NCBI RefSeq assembly: GCF_017742215.1
Contig: NZ_JAGHKP010000003.1
Coordinates: forward strand, 1-64,000
DNA: 64,000 nt
Direction of reading: 5' to 3'
Origin: Chitinophaga chungangae
GTDB taxonomy: Bacteria; Bacteroidota; Bacteroidia; Chitinophagales; Chitinophagaceae
Notes under the pieces: generated by a model
What the model was told of the DNA's origin: nothing
Databases searched by the model: none
Seen by the model: only the letters and a program-made list of their open reading frames with translations
Translations under genes and position numbers: made by a program
Shown: in pieces, positions 1 through 9,899 of the stretch
Layout: each line of letters begins with the position of its first letter
How positions within the stretch are numbered: position 1 is the stretch's first letter

Positions 1-1
1 A

Positions 2-136
2 GGCATCGACCCGAAACGGTTGTATTACAGCAACAAAGGCGAGCTGGAACCGGTGAACAAATGCAAGGACGGCGTGCCCTGCAGCGAGGAAGAATACAGG
101 GAGAACAGGCGTTCGGAACTGAAAGTGAAATGGTAA
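2..136 (+). CDS. OmpA-family protein, C-terminal end (partial)
   Basis: Only the last 44 codons are present; the gene starts before the window. The peptide ends with a Cys-x-x-Gly-x-x-Cys stretch (CKDGVPC), then EEEYRENRRSELKVKW and a TAA stop. The NRRSE motif, with a basic residue pair after Asn, is the end of the OmpA/MotB peptidoglycan-binding domain, which anchors outer-membrane proteins to the cell wall. The paired cysteines are common in Bacteroidota members. What lies N-terminal to the domain (for example a barrel or PD40/WD40-like repeats) cannot be seen, so its specific role is unknown. Confidence 0.75.
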   Translation, partial: GIDPKRLYYSNKGELEPVNKCKDGVPCSEEEYRENRRSELKVKW

Positions 137-273
137 AATTAAAACCGATAAAAAGGACTACAATATTGGACAGGTTATGTTGACGCATAACCGTATGAAA
201 GGCGTACCGGCCATTCCTGGCGGGTAATTTCAAAATACGTATACTTTCAACTTGGCAAATGTGTAAGAAAAAG

Positions 274-300
274 AAGCCGGAATTTTTTCCGGCTTTTTAT
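274..300 (+). terminator. Rho-independent terminator after the OmpA-family gene
   Basis: A perfect 9-bp stem (AAGCCGGAA / TTCCGGCTT) with a TTTT loop is followed by a run of T. It sits 138 bp after the OmpA-family stop. The rest of the gene-free stretch 137-508 shows no further feature I can support. Confidence 0.85.
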
Positions 301-508
301 TTTGTTATCCAGAGAACGAAGCGGAATTTTTTAAAGCAGATGTAATGTCCTGCTGACGATTTTTTCTTCGGCGATCCCTTCCGGCGGCGACTGTTTCTTG
401 TTGCAGAAATATTCCGTAAAGCCGCTGTGGCGATGCTTCGATAATCCTGCTGCTTTCTTTTTTATTAAAAATAGACCTATTGTCCCGCGTATTCGGTATT
501 TTTAGAAC

Positions 509-1753
509 ATGCGCATCCTGAAAATACTGCTCCTTTCATTGATAAGTTTTTCCGCAGCAGCGGCAGACACGGCTCCGGGCGTACAGTTTTTTGAAGGTTC
601 CTGGGCCGAATTGCTTCAAACCGCCCAGAAACAGGGCAAGCTGATATTTGTTGACGTGTACACCGACTGGTGCCCGCCCTGCAAGCAGATGGACAAAGAA
701 ATATTCCCCTTAAAAGATGTGGGAGACAGTTACAACGCCATGTTCATCAACTATCGGCTGGACGCGGAAAAGGGCGAAGGCGTTCAGCTCGCCGGGCAAT
801 TCGCGGTGAAGGCTTATCCCACCTATCTCTACCTCGATGCAAAAGGCTCGCTGCTATACCGCGCCGTAGGCTTTCAGACCCCGGAAATGCTGGCCGCTAA
901 CGCGAAACAGGCCATGGCTTCCAGTGTAGCCGGCAATAATTCCATCAGCTTTTTTGAAACACAATTCAAAAACGGGAAACGCGATGCGGATTTCTTGCGC
1001 GCATATCTCAAACGCACGGCCGAACTGGGCCTCGACAATACTACCGCACTGAATGCATATCTGGAAACGCTGCCTGTCAGCAGGCTTTCGACGGAAGGCG
1101 AACTGCTGTATCTCAGCGAACAACTTTCCAGCGCGCGCAGCAATGCGCTTGAATTTGTAATGACGCATTACGACAAGCTGAACGCGGAACAAAAGAAAAA
1201 AGTTGCCGCCCGCCTGTACTCCGCGCTGCTCTACACGGCCAGCGGAGCGTCGATGAAAGAAGGCAGGCCCGTGGAGGTGAAGCAGATACTCGCTTATATC
1301 ACGCAGCTGGAACCGGAGCTCACCGCAAAACAACTTGAAGGCGCCAGCCGGATGCGCATGATGTATTACGGCATGGTAAAAGATGTTGCGGGCTTGAAAA
1401 AAACGGGGTACAACCTGGTCGGCCGGTCGATGGACATACCGATGGATTCGGTACGCGCGGAAGACGCGAAACTTTACGAACAAACCATGAAACCCTTCCT
1501 CACCGGCGAGCGGGACAGCACGAAGATCCCGGGTTTCCAGGAAGAAAAACAATTCATCGTCAATCAATATTCCCGCAAGCTCGCCATGCCGCTGTACGAA
1601 TCAGCCACCGCGTTCGCCAAAACGCTCGATCCCGGAGATCCCGCACTGGCAGATGCTTTGCGCTGGGCCTTGCGTTTACGGGAGCTGATGCCCGCAGATA
1701 ACCGGTTCGACGAACTGGTGAGCCGCCTGCGCACGCTTTCGGCTCAACGGTAA
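509..1753 (+). CDS. Secreted thioredoxin-like protein with helical C-terminal region
   Basis: 414 residues. A signal peptide (about residues 1-19, ending SAAAA) is followed by a thioredoxin fold. It carries FVDVYTDWCPPCK, with the redox cysteines at 55 and 58, and a cis-proline-type motif (AYPTYLYLD). The thioredoxin part covers about residues 25-140; the remaining 270 residues look helical and match no family I recognise. A WCPPC centre in the periplasm suggests disulfide reduction or isomerisation; the partner is unknown. The 3' end overlaps the convergent DUF5996 gene by 10 bp. It has no obvious operon partner. Confidence 0.85.
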   Translation: MRILKILLLSLISFSAAAADTAPGVQFFEGSWAELLQTAQKQGKLIFVDVYTDWCPPCKQMDKEIFPLKDVGDSYNAMFINYRLDAEKGEGVQLAGQFAVKAYPTYLYLDAKGSLLYRAVGFQTPEMLAANAKQAMASSVAGNNSISFFETQFKNGKRDADFLRAYLKRTAELGLDNTTALNAYLETLPVSRLSTEGELLYLSEQLSSARSNALEFVMTHYDKLNAEQKKKVAARLYSALLYTASGASMKEGRPVEVKQILAYITQLEPELTAKQLEGASRMRMMYYGMVKDVAGLKKTGYNLVGRSMDIPMDSVRAEDAKLYEQTMKPFLTGERDSTKIPGFQEEKQFIVNQYSRKLAMPLYESATAFAKTLDPGDPALADALRWALRLRELMPADNRFDELVSRLRTLSAQR

Positions 1754-2685
1754 CACCCGAATTCCGTTTCAAAAGAAGACAGGTCGCACTCCAATGCCAC
1801 GCGGTCCCATTTGCCGGTGTTGGCCGCCGCTTCGTACGTGGTCTGAAAAAAGTCCATCAGCGCGGCTTCAGGGTCGGCAGATTGCTGCACTATTGCGTAT
1901 GGCAAGAGGTATTCTCCCATTTCAGCACTGTAAAACGCGCCTTCCGGTTTTAAAGGCTGTTCCCCGAAACCGGGCGCGGCGGGATAGGCATATGCATAGA
2001 AGGCCGCGTGCGGGTACTGATCATTACCCGGCCAGAAACCGCAGGAGCTCACTTCTTTCGAATACGATTCCTGCATTACTTTATCGGGCATATTCGGCGT
2101 GGAGCCCTGGTACAGCGGCGCATCGCGGCCGGAGAAACGGGTTACGGCCAGGTCGAACCCGCCCCAGAAAAAATGCACCGGGCTGCATTTGCCCGTAAAC
2201 CGCGTGCGGAAGCGGGTGAGCACGGTATGCACGTTTACCAGCGCCTGCCAGAACGCCTGCATCTGTTCGGGGTTGTAGGATTGATGCACCCGGTCTTCCG
2301 AAAAAGGAATGGCATTTTCCATTTCGCTCGGCGCGGCATGGATCGTTACGTCGATCTTCAGCTGCTTTAATTTTTTAAACACTTCATTGTAAAAATCCGC
2401 GACGGTCATCGGCCTTAATTCGATCGTTTCCCGCTCTCCCTTGCTGGTGGTGATTTCCAGCCGGTGATGCACAAAATCGAAACCGATCCCGAAAATGCCC
2501 GGATCATACGGCATACTGCCCGTGCCGAGGCCGAAGGGCGTCACGTACAGCGTAACATGCCAGGAATGGTTCAGCCAGGGCATTGTTCTCAACCTGATCT
2601 TGCCCACGATCTGCGTCCAGAGGTGAACGGTGGCAAGCGTATCTTTCCAGCTGGAATAATCCAGTACAGGCCAGTTGTTTTGCAT
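1744..2685 (-). CDS. DUF5996 family protein
   Basis: 313 residues from the ATG at 2685. The open frame runs further upstream, but the extra 72 codons look non-coding, whereas MQNNWPVLDYSSWKDT is a typical start for the family. The protein has no signal peptide or membrane segment. Tryptophan- and aromatic-rich motifs (LNHSWHVTLYV, HFFWGGFDLAVTRFSGR) match DUF5996, a widespread family of unknown biochemical role. It is convergent with the thioredoxin-like gene and divergent from the sigma-factor gene (217 bp between starts). No function is claimed. Confidence 0.75.
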   Translation of the reverse strand: MQNNWPVLDYSSWKDTLATVHLWTQIVGKIRLRTMPWLNHSWHVTLYVTPFGLGTGSMPYDPGIFGIGFDFVHHRLEITTSKGERETIELRPMTVADFYNEVFKKLKQLKIDVTIHAAPSEMENAIPFSEDRVHQSYNPEQMQAFWQALVNVHTVLTRFRTRFTGKCSPVHFFWGGFDLAVTRFSGRDAPLYQGSTPNMPDKVMQESYSKEVSSCGFWPGNDQYPHAAFYAYAYPAAPGFGEQPLKPEGAFYSAEMGEYLLPYAIVQQSADPEAALMDFFQTTYEAAANTGKWDRVALECDLSSFETEFGCYR

Positions 2686-2902
2686 AAAAAATATATTGAG
2701 GTACGTTATCTTAACAACCAAAAGCGCCGTTAAGTTGCGCTTAACAGCAGTAATTAACAGCCGTGCAAGCGCTTGTCCGCTAAATTGTTGCGTCCCGCAA
2801 AACAGCCGTTGCGAATTAGATGGTCGTGAACCAAAACAATTTTTTAATATTGTGTCAAGACGTACCGTCTGGAAATTACAGGAAGTTTTTATCAACCACA
2901 TT

Positions 2903-3487
2903 ATGGATCATGCATACAGCCAACTATCAGACCTGGAACTGGCGGGCTTGCTGAAGTCCGGGGACCAGTCTGCCTTTGCACAGATCTATGAGCGTTACTG
3001 GCGGGTTATTTACGGCCACGTATACAAAATGCTGCTGGACGAGGAAGAAGCGAAAGACGTGATACAGGAGGTGTTCAGCGAAATATGGATAAAACGGGAA
3101 CAGCACTACTCCAACCTGGCCGGTTATTTATATGTATCGGCCCGTCATAAAGTGATCAACCTCGTCAGGAAAACCAAATTCCACAGCGCATACCTCGATT
3201 CGCTCAGCCGTTTTGCCAACGGGATCAGCACCGCCACGCTCGAGCAGCTGGACGAAAAAGACCTCGCGGCCGCCATCGAGCGGGAAATACAGGGCCTTCC
3301 GCCGAGAATGAAAGAGATATTCGAGCTCAGCCGGAAAGAAAACCTGAGCTACAAAGAGATTGCCGGCCGGCTCGGCATATCAGACAAAACAGTAAAAAAA
3401 CAGATGCATAAATCCTTGCAGCAGATCAGGCTGAACCTGAAAGATTCGGGCGCGGTAGCGATCGTTTTGCTGGCATGGATACGCTGA
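2903..3487 (+). CDS. ECF RNA polymerase sigma-70 factor, FecI type
   Basis: 194 residues from ATG 2903. Sigma region 2 lies at about 20-90 (ARIYERYW-like segment, then DEEEAKDVIQEVFSEIW, which contacts the core and -10). Region 4 lies at about 125-180 (LPPRMKEIFELSRKENLSY, then the helix-turn-helix KEIAGRLGISDKTVKKQM). This is the Bacteroidota FecI-like class. It is followed by an anti-sigma gene and a SusC with an STN domain, the classical trio in which ligand binding at the outer membrane frees the sigma factor to transcribe the uptake genes. The upstream TTG-initiated extension of the frame was discarded. Confidence 0.93.
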   Translation: MDHAYSQLSDLELAGLLKSGDQSAFAQIYERYWRVIYGHVYKMLLDEEEAKDVIQEVFSEIWIKREQHYSNLAGYLYVSARHKVINLVRKTKFHSAYLDSLSRFANGISTATLEQLDEKDLAAAIEREIQGLPPRMKEIFELSRKENLSYKEIAGRLGISDKTVKKQMHKSLQQIRLNLKDSGAVAIVLLAWIR

Positions 3488-3575
3488 CGGAAATTTTTTT
3501 TGGACCCGGGTACTACCTTCCCTTTTTCCGGTTGTCTTATTATTAAAGCCGCCCTCCGGGCACAATACAATTACT

Positions 3576-4700
3576 GTGGACCAACAACAGGCAGAAGAAC
3601 TTTTGACGAGATACGCCGAAGGCACCGCCAGCGAAGCTGAACGGGCCATGGTAGAGCGTTGGTACGAATCGGAGGCGGCGGGCCGCCAGCTTGGCGACGA
3701 ACATTTCTTCGAACATCTGAACACGGAGATCTGGGCGGGAACGCTGGAAAAAGCGGGCATCAGCCGCCCGCCGGCACGCCGTAAAATATTCAGCCTGTAC
3801 AGGGCTGCGGCCGCTGCGGCCGTCCTGTTGCTGGTTGCGGCGGGTTTGGTCTGGCTGATGAAAGGCCGTGAAACGGGCGCTGTCCGGCAGCCGGTTGCGG
3901 CCCAGCAGGAAAATATCCTGCCGGGAAGCAACAAAGCGATACTCACGCTCGGCAACGGCCAGTCCATTTCGTTGACGGACGCGGCAGACGGGGAGCTGGC
4001 GCGGCAGGGAGATACGCGTATTTCCAAAACAAAGGAAGGCCAGCTGGCTTACGAACCTGGCGCAGGCACGGGGGCGGCCAGCCACAATACCGTCAGCACG
4101 CCGCGCGGCGGGCAATACAGGATCGATCTGCCGGACGGCACGCGCGTTTGGCTGAACGCCGCATCGTCGCTCACGTTCCCGGCGTCGTTCGCGGGACTGC
4201 GGGATCGTAGCGTGGAATTGTCCGGCGAAGCGTATTTCGAAGTGGCCGGAGACGCGGGCAAACCATTCAAAGTGATCAGCAACGGGCATACAGTGGAAGT
4301 GCTGGGCACGCATTTCAACGTCAACGCTTACCACGACGAGCCCGATATAAAAACCACCCTGCTGGAAGGGGCCGTGAAAGTGAACGGCAGCCTGCTGAAG
4401 CCGGGCCAGCAGTCGGTGCTGCATAACGGAACGATCAGCATCCGCGACACGGAAACGGAAGCGGCCACGGCGTGGAAAAATGGCGAGTTCATCTTCAACG
4501 GGCAGGACTTCAAAACCGTGATGCGCATGATCTCGCGCTGGTACGACGTAGACGTGGAATATGAATACGATCCGAAACCGTTCCGTATCGGCGGCGAAGT
4601 ATCGCGCGGCAGAAATATTGCCGAAGTGCTGAAGATGCTGGAAGTAACAGGAGGAGTTAAATTCAGGATAGAAGACAGGACGATCAAAGTGATCAGATAA
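3576..4700 (+). CDS. FecR-type anti-sigma factor
   Basis: 374 residues with a GTG start at 3576 (MDQQQAEELLTRYAEG); no ATG lies in frame nearby. A cytoplasmic sigma-binding region at about 1-70 is followed by one membrane helix at about 75-92 (AAAAAAVLLLVAAGLVWL). Then come a periplasmic FecR domain at about 170-265 (TPRGGQYRIDLPDGTRVWLNA) and a C-terminal DUF4974/secretin-TonB-like domain (WKNGEFIFNG). It would hold the upstream sigma factor inactive and receive the signal from the STN domain of the following SusC. The gap of 88 bp after the sigma gene fits one operon. Confidence 0.93.
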   Translation: MDQQQAEELLTRYAEGTASEAERAMVERWYESEAAGRQLGDEHFFEHLNTEIWAGTLEKAGISRPPARRKIFSLYRAAAAAAVLLLVAAGLVWLMKGRETGAVRQPVAAQQENILPGSNKAILTLGNGQSISLTDAADGELARQGDTRISKTKEGQLAYEPGAGTGAASHNTVSTPRGGQYRIDLPDGTRVWLNAASSLTFPASFAGLRDRSVELSGEAYFEVAGDAGKPFKVISNGHTVEVLGTHFNVNAYHDEPDIKTTLLEGAVKVNGSLLKPGQQSVLHNGTISIRDTETEAATAWKNGEFIFNGQDFKTVMRMISRWYDVDVEYEYDPKPFRIGGEVSRGRNIAEVLKMLEVTGGVKFRIEDRTIKVIR

Positions 4701-4734
4701 GCTGGAATATTACCAATAAGCCCTGGCATGAGAA

Positions 4735-4753
4735 GCCTTTTTGATAAAAAGGC
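4735..4753 (+). other. Hairpin between anti-sigma and SusC genes
   Basis: A perfect 8-bp stem (GCCTTTTT / AAAAAGGC) closes a GAT loop in the 84-bp gap before the SusC start. No T-run follows, so it is not a standard terminator. It may protect an mRNA end, or set different levels for the regulator and transporter parts of the transcript. Confidence 0.4.
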
Positions 4754-4784
4754 CCGGGCATTTATCAACTAAAATACCGATTGA

Positions 4785-7700
4785 ATGTTCAAACAAATTA
4801 CCGGGAAAGGTAAGCGGCCCCGCTATGCCTCCACGTTTCCGCTCGTTATGAAGTTCGCCTTCGCGATGCTGTTAAGCGCCGCTTTACAGGCCAGCGCCGC
4901 TTCGGGCTACGCGCAAAACATCACCATCAACGAAAAGAACGCACCGCTGGAGAAGATCCTCAAGCTCATCCGCGTACAAAGCGGCTACGATTTTATGTAT
5001 GATAAAGATCTTATCAGCAAAATCGACAAAGTAGACCTCCAGGTCAAAAATGTAACCGTGCAGCAGGCCATGCAACGCTGTCTCGCCGGTTTGCCGCTGA
5101 GCTTTTACATAGACGACCGTATGATCGTGATCAAAAAAAAGGAAGCCGCGCCCCAGCAAAAAATGGACAGTACCATTACCGGCCGGGTGACAGACGATGA
5201 AAGCGGCGAAGCCGTACCCGGCGCTTCCGTGATGGTAAAAGGCGGCAGCGCCCGCGCGGTAACCGACCAGGACGGTCATTTCAGGATCGCCGCGCCCGAC
5301 GGCGCCGTAGTAGTGATCAGCTTTATCGGCTACGAAAAAAAAGAAGCGGTGGTAAACGGGCGGGAACTGTCCGTAAAAATATCGCCCACCGCATCGGCCA
5401 TGAAAGAAGTAGTGGTAACGGGTTATGGCGAAACCAGGAGAAGAGACCTCACCGGCTCCATTGCATCGGTGAAGATGGAAGATTTTCATAAAGCGCCCGT
5501 GCGCTCTTTTGAAGAAGCGCTGGCCGGCCGCGTGGCGGGCGTGCAGGTAAGCTCTTCAGACGGGCAGCCCGGCGCGGACATGAGGGTGGTGATCAGGGGG
5601 AACAATTCCGTTACGCAAGACAACTCGCCGTTGTACGTGATAGACGGTTTCCCGATGGAAAGCCCGGACAACAACGCCATCAATCCTTCCGAGATCACCA
5701 GCATCGAAATATTGAAAGACGCTTCCGCCACGGCCATTTACGGCGCGCGCGGCGCGAACGGCGTTGTGATCATCACCACCAAAAAAGGCCGGGAAGGCCC
5801 GCCGGTGATCACTTACAACGGTTACTACGGCATCCAGCAGAATATCCGGAAAATGGACCTGATGGAACCTTACGAATTTGTAAAGTACCAGGTGGAACGC
5901 GACAGCGCGCTCGCCAATCCCGCTTATCTCGCCAACGGCAAAAGCATCGAAGAATACCGCAACGTAAAAGGGCTCGACCTGCAGGACGAAATTTTCAGGA
6001 TACAGCCCATGCAAAACCATTTTATTTCCATCAGCGGCGGCACCAAAGCCACCAAATACCTGATCTCCGGGTCGTACCTCAACCAGGACGGGGTGATCGT
6101 GAACACCGGTTACGACCGCTTCCAGGGGCGTCTTAATGTAGAAACCGCCATCAGCGATAATTTTAAAGTAGGCATCAACGCCAACCTGAGCCATCTCGAC
6201 AAATTCGGCACCACGCCGGCTACCGGCAGGGGCTCGGTATTTTCCAGCAACCTGATGTACAGCGTGTGGGGTTTCAGGCCGGTAACCGGCAATTCAGGCA
6301 GCGCGCTGATCGACGAGGAAATAGACGATGTGGTGGACCCTTTGAGCGATTACCGCTTCAATCCTTTGTATTCGGTGAAGAACGAGCACCGGCAAACGCT
6401 TTCGGATATAACGATGGTGAACGGTTTTGCGGAATACAAAATCGGCAAATACCTGACGCTGCGCGTAACCGGCGGCATGACCAAAGAAAAGATCAAAACG
6501 GAAGCGTTTAATAACAGCAAAACCGCGACGGGCAGCCCGTTTACCCAGGCCGGGAAAAACTTTGGCGTGAACGGTTCGGTGAATTTTGTGGAAAGGAACA
6601 GTTATCTGAACGAAAATACCCTCACCTTCAACAAAGAACTGAACCGCTCGCACCGCATCAACGCGGTGGCGGGTTTTACCGCGCAAAGCAGCAACAGCGC
6701 ACGGAACGGTTATGCCGCCAACCAGGTGCCCAACGAGGCCCTGGGCGTAGCCGGCCTCCGGGAAGGAACGCCGGTGACCGTCAATTCCGGCGCGTCTTCT
6801 TTTACGCTTGCGTCGTTTCTCGGGAGAGTGAATTACACCTTCCGCGATAAATATTTACTGACGGCGTCGTTCCGCGCAGACGGCTCCTCCAAATTCTCCG
6901 ACGGCAACAAATGGGGCTTCTTTCCCTCCGGCTCCGTGGCCTGGAGGATCAACGAAGAAGCGTTCATGAAATCGCTTCGTTTTATTTCCAATGCCAAGCT
7001 GAGAGCGAGCTACGGCGTAACGGGCAACAACCGCGTGTCTGACTTCGCTTATCTCTCCGCCATCACATTGCCGGCCGGTATAGCTTACAGTTTCGACAAC
7101 CTGCCGGTGAAAGCCGCGATATTGTCCGAGTTGGGCACGAAAATGCTGAAATGGGAAAGCACGCGTCAAAGTAACATCGGGCTGGACCTCGGTTTCTTCG
7201 ACCAGCGCCTCACGCTCGAAGCGGACGCGTATAAAAAAATGACCTCCGACCTGTTGCTGAACGCCAAACTGCCCACTTCCATGGGTTTCACGGAGGCGTT
7301 CAAAAATATCGGCAAAGTGCAGAACAGCGGCCTGGAGTTCACGCTCAACGGCGATATTCTCCGGAAAACCGCGTTGAAGTGGAACGCAGGTTTCAATATT
7401 TCCTTCAACAAAAACAAACTGGTACAGCTGGCGGACAACCAGACCGAACTGCTGTCTATCCTCACCTGGAACCTCGACTTCAGCAAAGTGCCGTTGTATA
7501 TCGCTGAAGTGGGCGCGCCCATCTCGCAGTATTACGGCTACATCTGGGAAGGCAATTACCAGTACAGCGATTTTGATGAAACCAGCCCGGGCGTTTATGC
7601 GCTTAAAGACGGCGTGGCTACATACCGTACAAACCGCGCGCAGACGCAGCCGGGAGACATCCGCCTCAAAGATATCACCGGGGACGGAAAAGTGAATACA

Positions 7701-8228
7701 GACGACCGTACAGTGATCGGCAATCCCAACCCGGATTACACCGGCGGTTTTACCAACAATTTTTCATGGAAAGGTTTTGACCTGAACGTGTTTTTCCAGT
7801 TCGCCGTCGGGCAGGAAATATTCAATGCCAACCGCATCATTTTTGAAGGCGGCGGCAGGATGCACCAGAACATGTTTGCCACTTACGAAAACCGCTGGAC
7901 GCCGGAAAACCAGAACAACACCTACTACCGCACCAACGGGCAGGGCCCGGCGGATTTCGGTTATTCCACCCGCCTCGTGGAAGACGGTTCTTACCTGCGC
8001 CTGAAAACGGTGGCGCTGGGATATAATATTCCCGCCGGCGTTTTAAAAAGAATAAAACTGAGCAGCCTGCGCGTGTACGCATCCGCGCAAAACCTGGTCA
8101 CCTGGACGAAATATTCCGGTTTCGACCCCGAGGTGTCCGCCTTTGATTCCGCGCTCACACCCGGTTTCGATTACTCCGTTTATCCACGTGCCAGAACCAT
8201 CACCTTTGGCCTTAACATGACATTATAA
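4785..8228 (+). CDS. SusC/RagA-family TonB-dependent transporter with STN signalling domain
   Basis: 1147 residues. The order is: long signal region (about 1-45, ending ASGYAQ); STN secretin/TonB domain at about 46-122; carboxypeptidase-regulatory-like beta domain at about 130-205; TonB box/plug from about 208 (KEVVVTGYGETRRRDLTGS, PLYVIDGFPM, ATAIYGARGANGVVIITTKKG); then the 22-strand barrel ending in an aromatic-type C-terminus (ITFGLNMTL). It imports oligosaccharides across the outer membrane with SusD. The STN domain marks it as the sensor that talks to the adjacent FecR-like protein. The ligand cannot be read from sequence; the nearby GH28 and esterase genes hint at a pectin-like glycan. 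Confidence 0.95.
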   Translation: MFKQITGKGKRPRYASTFPLVMKFAFAMLLSAALQASAASGYAQNITINEKNAPLEKILKLIRVQSGYDFMYDKDLISKIDKVDLQVKNVTVQQAMQRCLAGLPLSFYIDDRMIVIKKKEAAPQQKMDSTITGRVTDDESGEAVPGASVMVKGGSARAVTDQDGHFRIAAPDGAVVVISFIGYEKKEAVVNGRELSVKISPTASAMKEVVVTGYGETRRRDLTGSIASVKMEDFHKAPVRSFEEALAGRVAGVQVSSSDGQPGADMRVVIRGNNSVTQDNSPLYVIDGFPMESPDNNAINPSEITSIEILKDASATAIYGARGANGVVIITTKKGREGPPVITYNGYYGIQQNIRKMDLMEPYEFVKYQVERDSALANPAYLANGKSIEEYRNVKGLDLQDEIFRIQPMQNHFISISGGTKATKYLISGSYLNQDGVIVNTGYDRFQGRLNVETAISDNFKVGINANLSHLDKFGTTPATGRGSVFSSNLMYSVWGFRPVTGNSGSALIDEEIDDVVDPLSDYRFNPLYSVKNEHRQTLSDITMVNGFAEYKIGKYLTLRVTGGMTKEKIKTEAFNNSKTATGSPFTQAGKNFGVNGSVNFVERNSYLNENTLTFNKELNRSHRINAVAGFTAQSSNSARNGYAANQVPNEALGVAGLREGTPVTVNSGASSFTLASFLGRVNYTFRDKYLLTASFRADGSSKFSDGNKWGFFPSGSVAWRINEEAFMKSLRFISNAKLRASYGVTGNNRVSDFAYLSAITLPAGIAYSFDNLPVKAAILSELGTKMLKWESTRQSNIGLDLGFFDQRLTLEADAYKKMTSDLLLNAKLPTSMGFTEAFKNIGKVQNSGLEFTLNGDILRKTALKWNAGFNISFNKNKLVQLADNQTELLSILTWNLDFSKVPLYIAEVGAPISQYYGYIWEGNYQYSDFDETSPGVYALKDGVATYRTNRAQTQPGDIRLKDITGDGKVNTDDRTVIGNPNPDYTGGFTNNFSWKGFDLNVFFQFAVGQEIFNANRIIFEGGGRMHQNMFATYENRWTPENQNNTYYRTNGQGPADFGYSTRLVEDGSYLRLKTVALGYNIPAGVLKRIKLSSLRVYASAQNLVTWTKYSGFDPEVSAFDSALTPGFDYSVYPRARTITFGLNMTL

Positions 8229-8240
8229 AAGAAGCTGAAC

Positions 8241-9824
8241 ATGAAAAAATCACTCGTCCTGTTAATTGCGATCACACTGCTGGCCGGCACTTCCTGCAAA
8301 AAGTTCCTCGCCACCAAACCGAAGGATTTTTCTTCACCCGAACAGTATTACAGCACTGAAAAGGAGCTGAACGAAGCGCTGGCGGGCGTATACGCATCGC
8401 TGACCACCACTTCCACCTATGGGCTTTATTTGTCTTTGTTCCTTGCCCACGGCAGCGACGAAGCATTTTATAAAAATACGACCAGCGCCGCCAACGCCAT
8501 GGCGTACGATCATAATACCGCGGATACGTATGTAGACCAGGTGTGGAGAGACCTTTACATCGGCATCAACCGCGCCAATTACCTGCTGGCCAATATCCAC
8601 AAACCGGAGATGGGCGAAGGCGCGAGGAATGTGATCAAAGGCGAAACCCTTTTCCTGCGCGCGTTTATGTATTTCCAGCTCATTTCGCTCTGGGGCGATG
8701 TGCCGCTAATGCTCGATCCTACGGAAGACAGCCGGAATACGGACAACCCGAGAACGCCCTCCAAACAGGTGTTTGACCAGATCGTGGGAGACATGATCGC
8801 CGCCAAAGACCTCGTGAACAGCTACACGGTTACCGGAAAACCGACGCACATATCGAAAACCGCGATCATGGGCATGCTGGCGCGGGTGTACCTGAAAATG
8901 GCAGGCGAGCCGCTGAAGGACGTGAGCAAATACGCGGACGCGCGGGCCTGGGCAGACAGTGTGATCCAATCCGGCATTCACCGCCTGAACGCCGATTATA
9001 AACAAGTGTTCATCAACGAGACGGCAGACCTGTACGATACACAATTCAATGAAACGCTGTGGGAGATAGAGTTTTACGGCAACAGCACCGAAACGCTGAA
9101 GATGGGCGGCCGTTTCGTGAACTATGCGTCCACGCTTAACCGCGACAACGTGGCGGGTTACGCTTATGAAAGGATCGGCGCTACGGGCACACTCTATAAA
9201 ATGTACGCGCCCGGCGATCTGCGCCGCGATTGGAACATCGCGCCTTACAGCTTCCGCGGCAACAAAGGAACGGAAGAAGTCGAGAAAGCGCCCACGGACA
9301 TCTATTCCAGGAGCTGCGGAAAATGGAGAAGGAAATACGAAACATTTTTGCCGAGAAGTACCGATTACGGCCCGACGAACTTCCCAATGCTCCGGTATTC
9401 AGACGTGCTGCTGATGTTCGCCGAGGCGGACAATGAAGTGAACGGAGGCCCCTCCGCCGCCGCGTACGACGCCATCAACCAGGTGCGCAGGCGCGGTTAC
9501 GGCAAACTGTTGCCGGACGCGACGGATATCACCGGGGCCGATTTCAGCGGGATGGACCATGGATCTTTCTTGTCTGCATTACAGCAGGAACGCGCCAGGG
9601 AGCTGACTTTTGAAGCGCTCCGCAAACACGACCTGATCCGATGGGGCATCTTTATCCCGGTGATGAAAGCCGTGGGAGCCGATCACGGAGCGAATGCGCC
9701 CGCCAACCTGAAATACGCCACGCGCGGCTACAACAATGTGGAAGAAAAACACAAACTGTTGCCGATCCCCAGCCTTGAAATGTCACTGAACAAAGCGATG
9801 GAACAAAACCCGCTCTGGAAATAA
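8241..9824 (+). CDS. SusD/RagB-family surface glycan-binding lipoprotein
   Basis: 527 residues, 12 bp after the SusC stop. It has a lipoprotein signal with the acceptor Cys at 19 (LLAGTSCKKFL), the SusD N-terminal helical region (EQYYSTEKELNEALAGVYASL), TPR-like repeats and the conserved C-terminal ERARELTFEALRKHDLIRWG motif. SusD caps the SusC barrel and binds the sugar chain. It ends at a strong terminator, so sigma, anti-sigma, SusC and SusD form the complete transcription unit. Confidence 0.95.
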   Translation: MKKSLVLLIAITLLAGTSCKKFLATKPKDFSSPEQYYSTEKELNEALAGVYASLTTTSTYGLYLSLFLAHGSDEAFYKNTTSAANAMAYDHNTADTYVDQVWRDLYIGINRANYLLANIHKPEMGEGARNVIKGETLFLRAFMYFQLISLWGDVPLMLDPTEDSRNTDNPRTPSKQVFDQIVGDMIAAKDLVNSYTVTGKPTHISKTAIMGMLARVYLKMAGEPLKDVSKYADARAWADSVIQSGIHRLNADYKQVFINETADLYDTQFNETLWEIEFYGNSTETLKMGGRFVNYASTLNRDNVAGYAYERIGATGTLYKMYAPGDLRRDWNIAPYSFRGNKGTEEVEKAPTDIYSRSCGKWRRKYETFLPRSTDYGPTNFPMLRYSDVLLMFAEADNEVNGGPSAAAYDAINQVRRRGYGKLLPDATDITGADFSGMDHGSFLSALQQERARELTFEALRKHDLIRWGIFIPVMKAVGADHGANAPANLKYATRGYNNVEEKHKLLPIPSLEMSLNKAMEQNPLWK

Positions 9825-9845
9825 GATAAACACCGCTGAAAAAAG

Positions 9846-9887
9846 CAAGTCCCGCTTCTGTTTTACACGGAAGCGGGACTTGATTTT
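9846..9887. terminator. Bidirectional terminator between SusD and GH28 genes
   Basis: A 13-bp perfect stem (CAAGTCCCGCTTC at 9846-9858 with GAAGCGGGACTTG at 9870-9882) has T-rich tracts on both strands. It lies between two convergent genes and can serve both. Confidence 0.85.
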
Positions 9888-9899
9888 TATGTAGATTTT

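Noticed and set aside
4735..4753. Terminator separating the regulators from SusC/SusD
   Set aside because: The hairpin has no T-run after it and the next gene starts 32 bp later, so full termination is unlikely; kept only as a hairpin.
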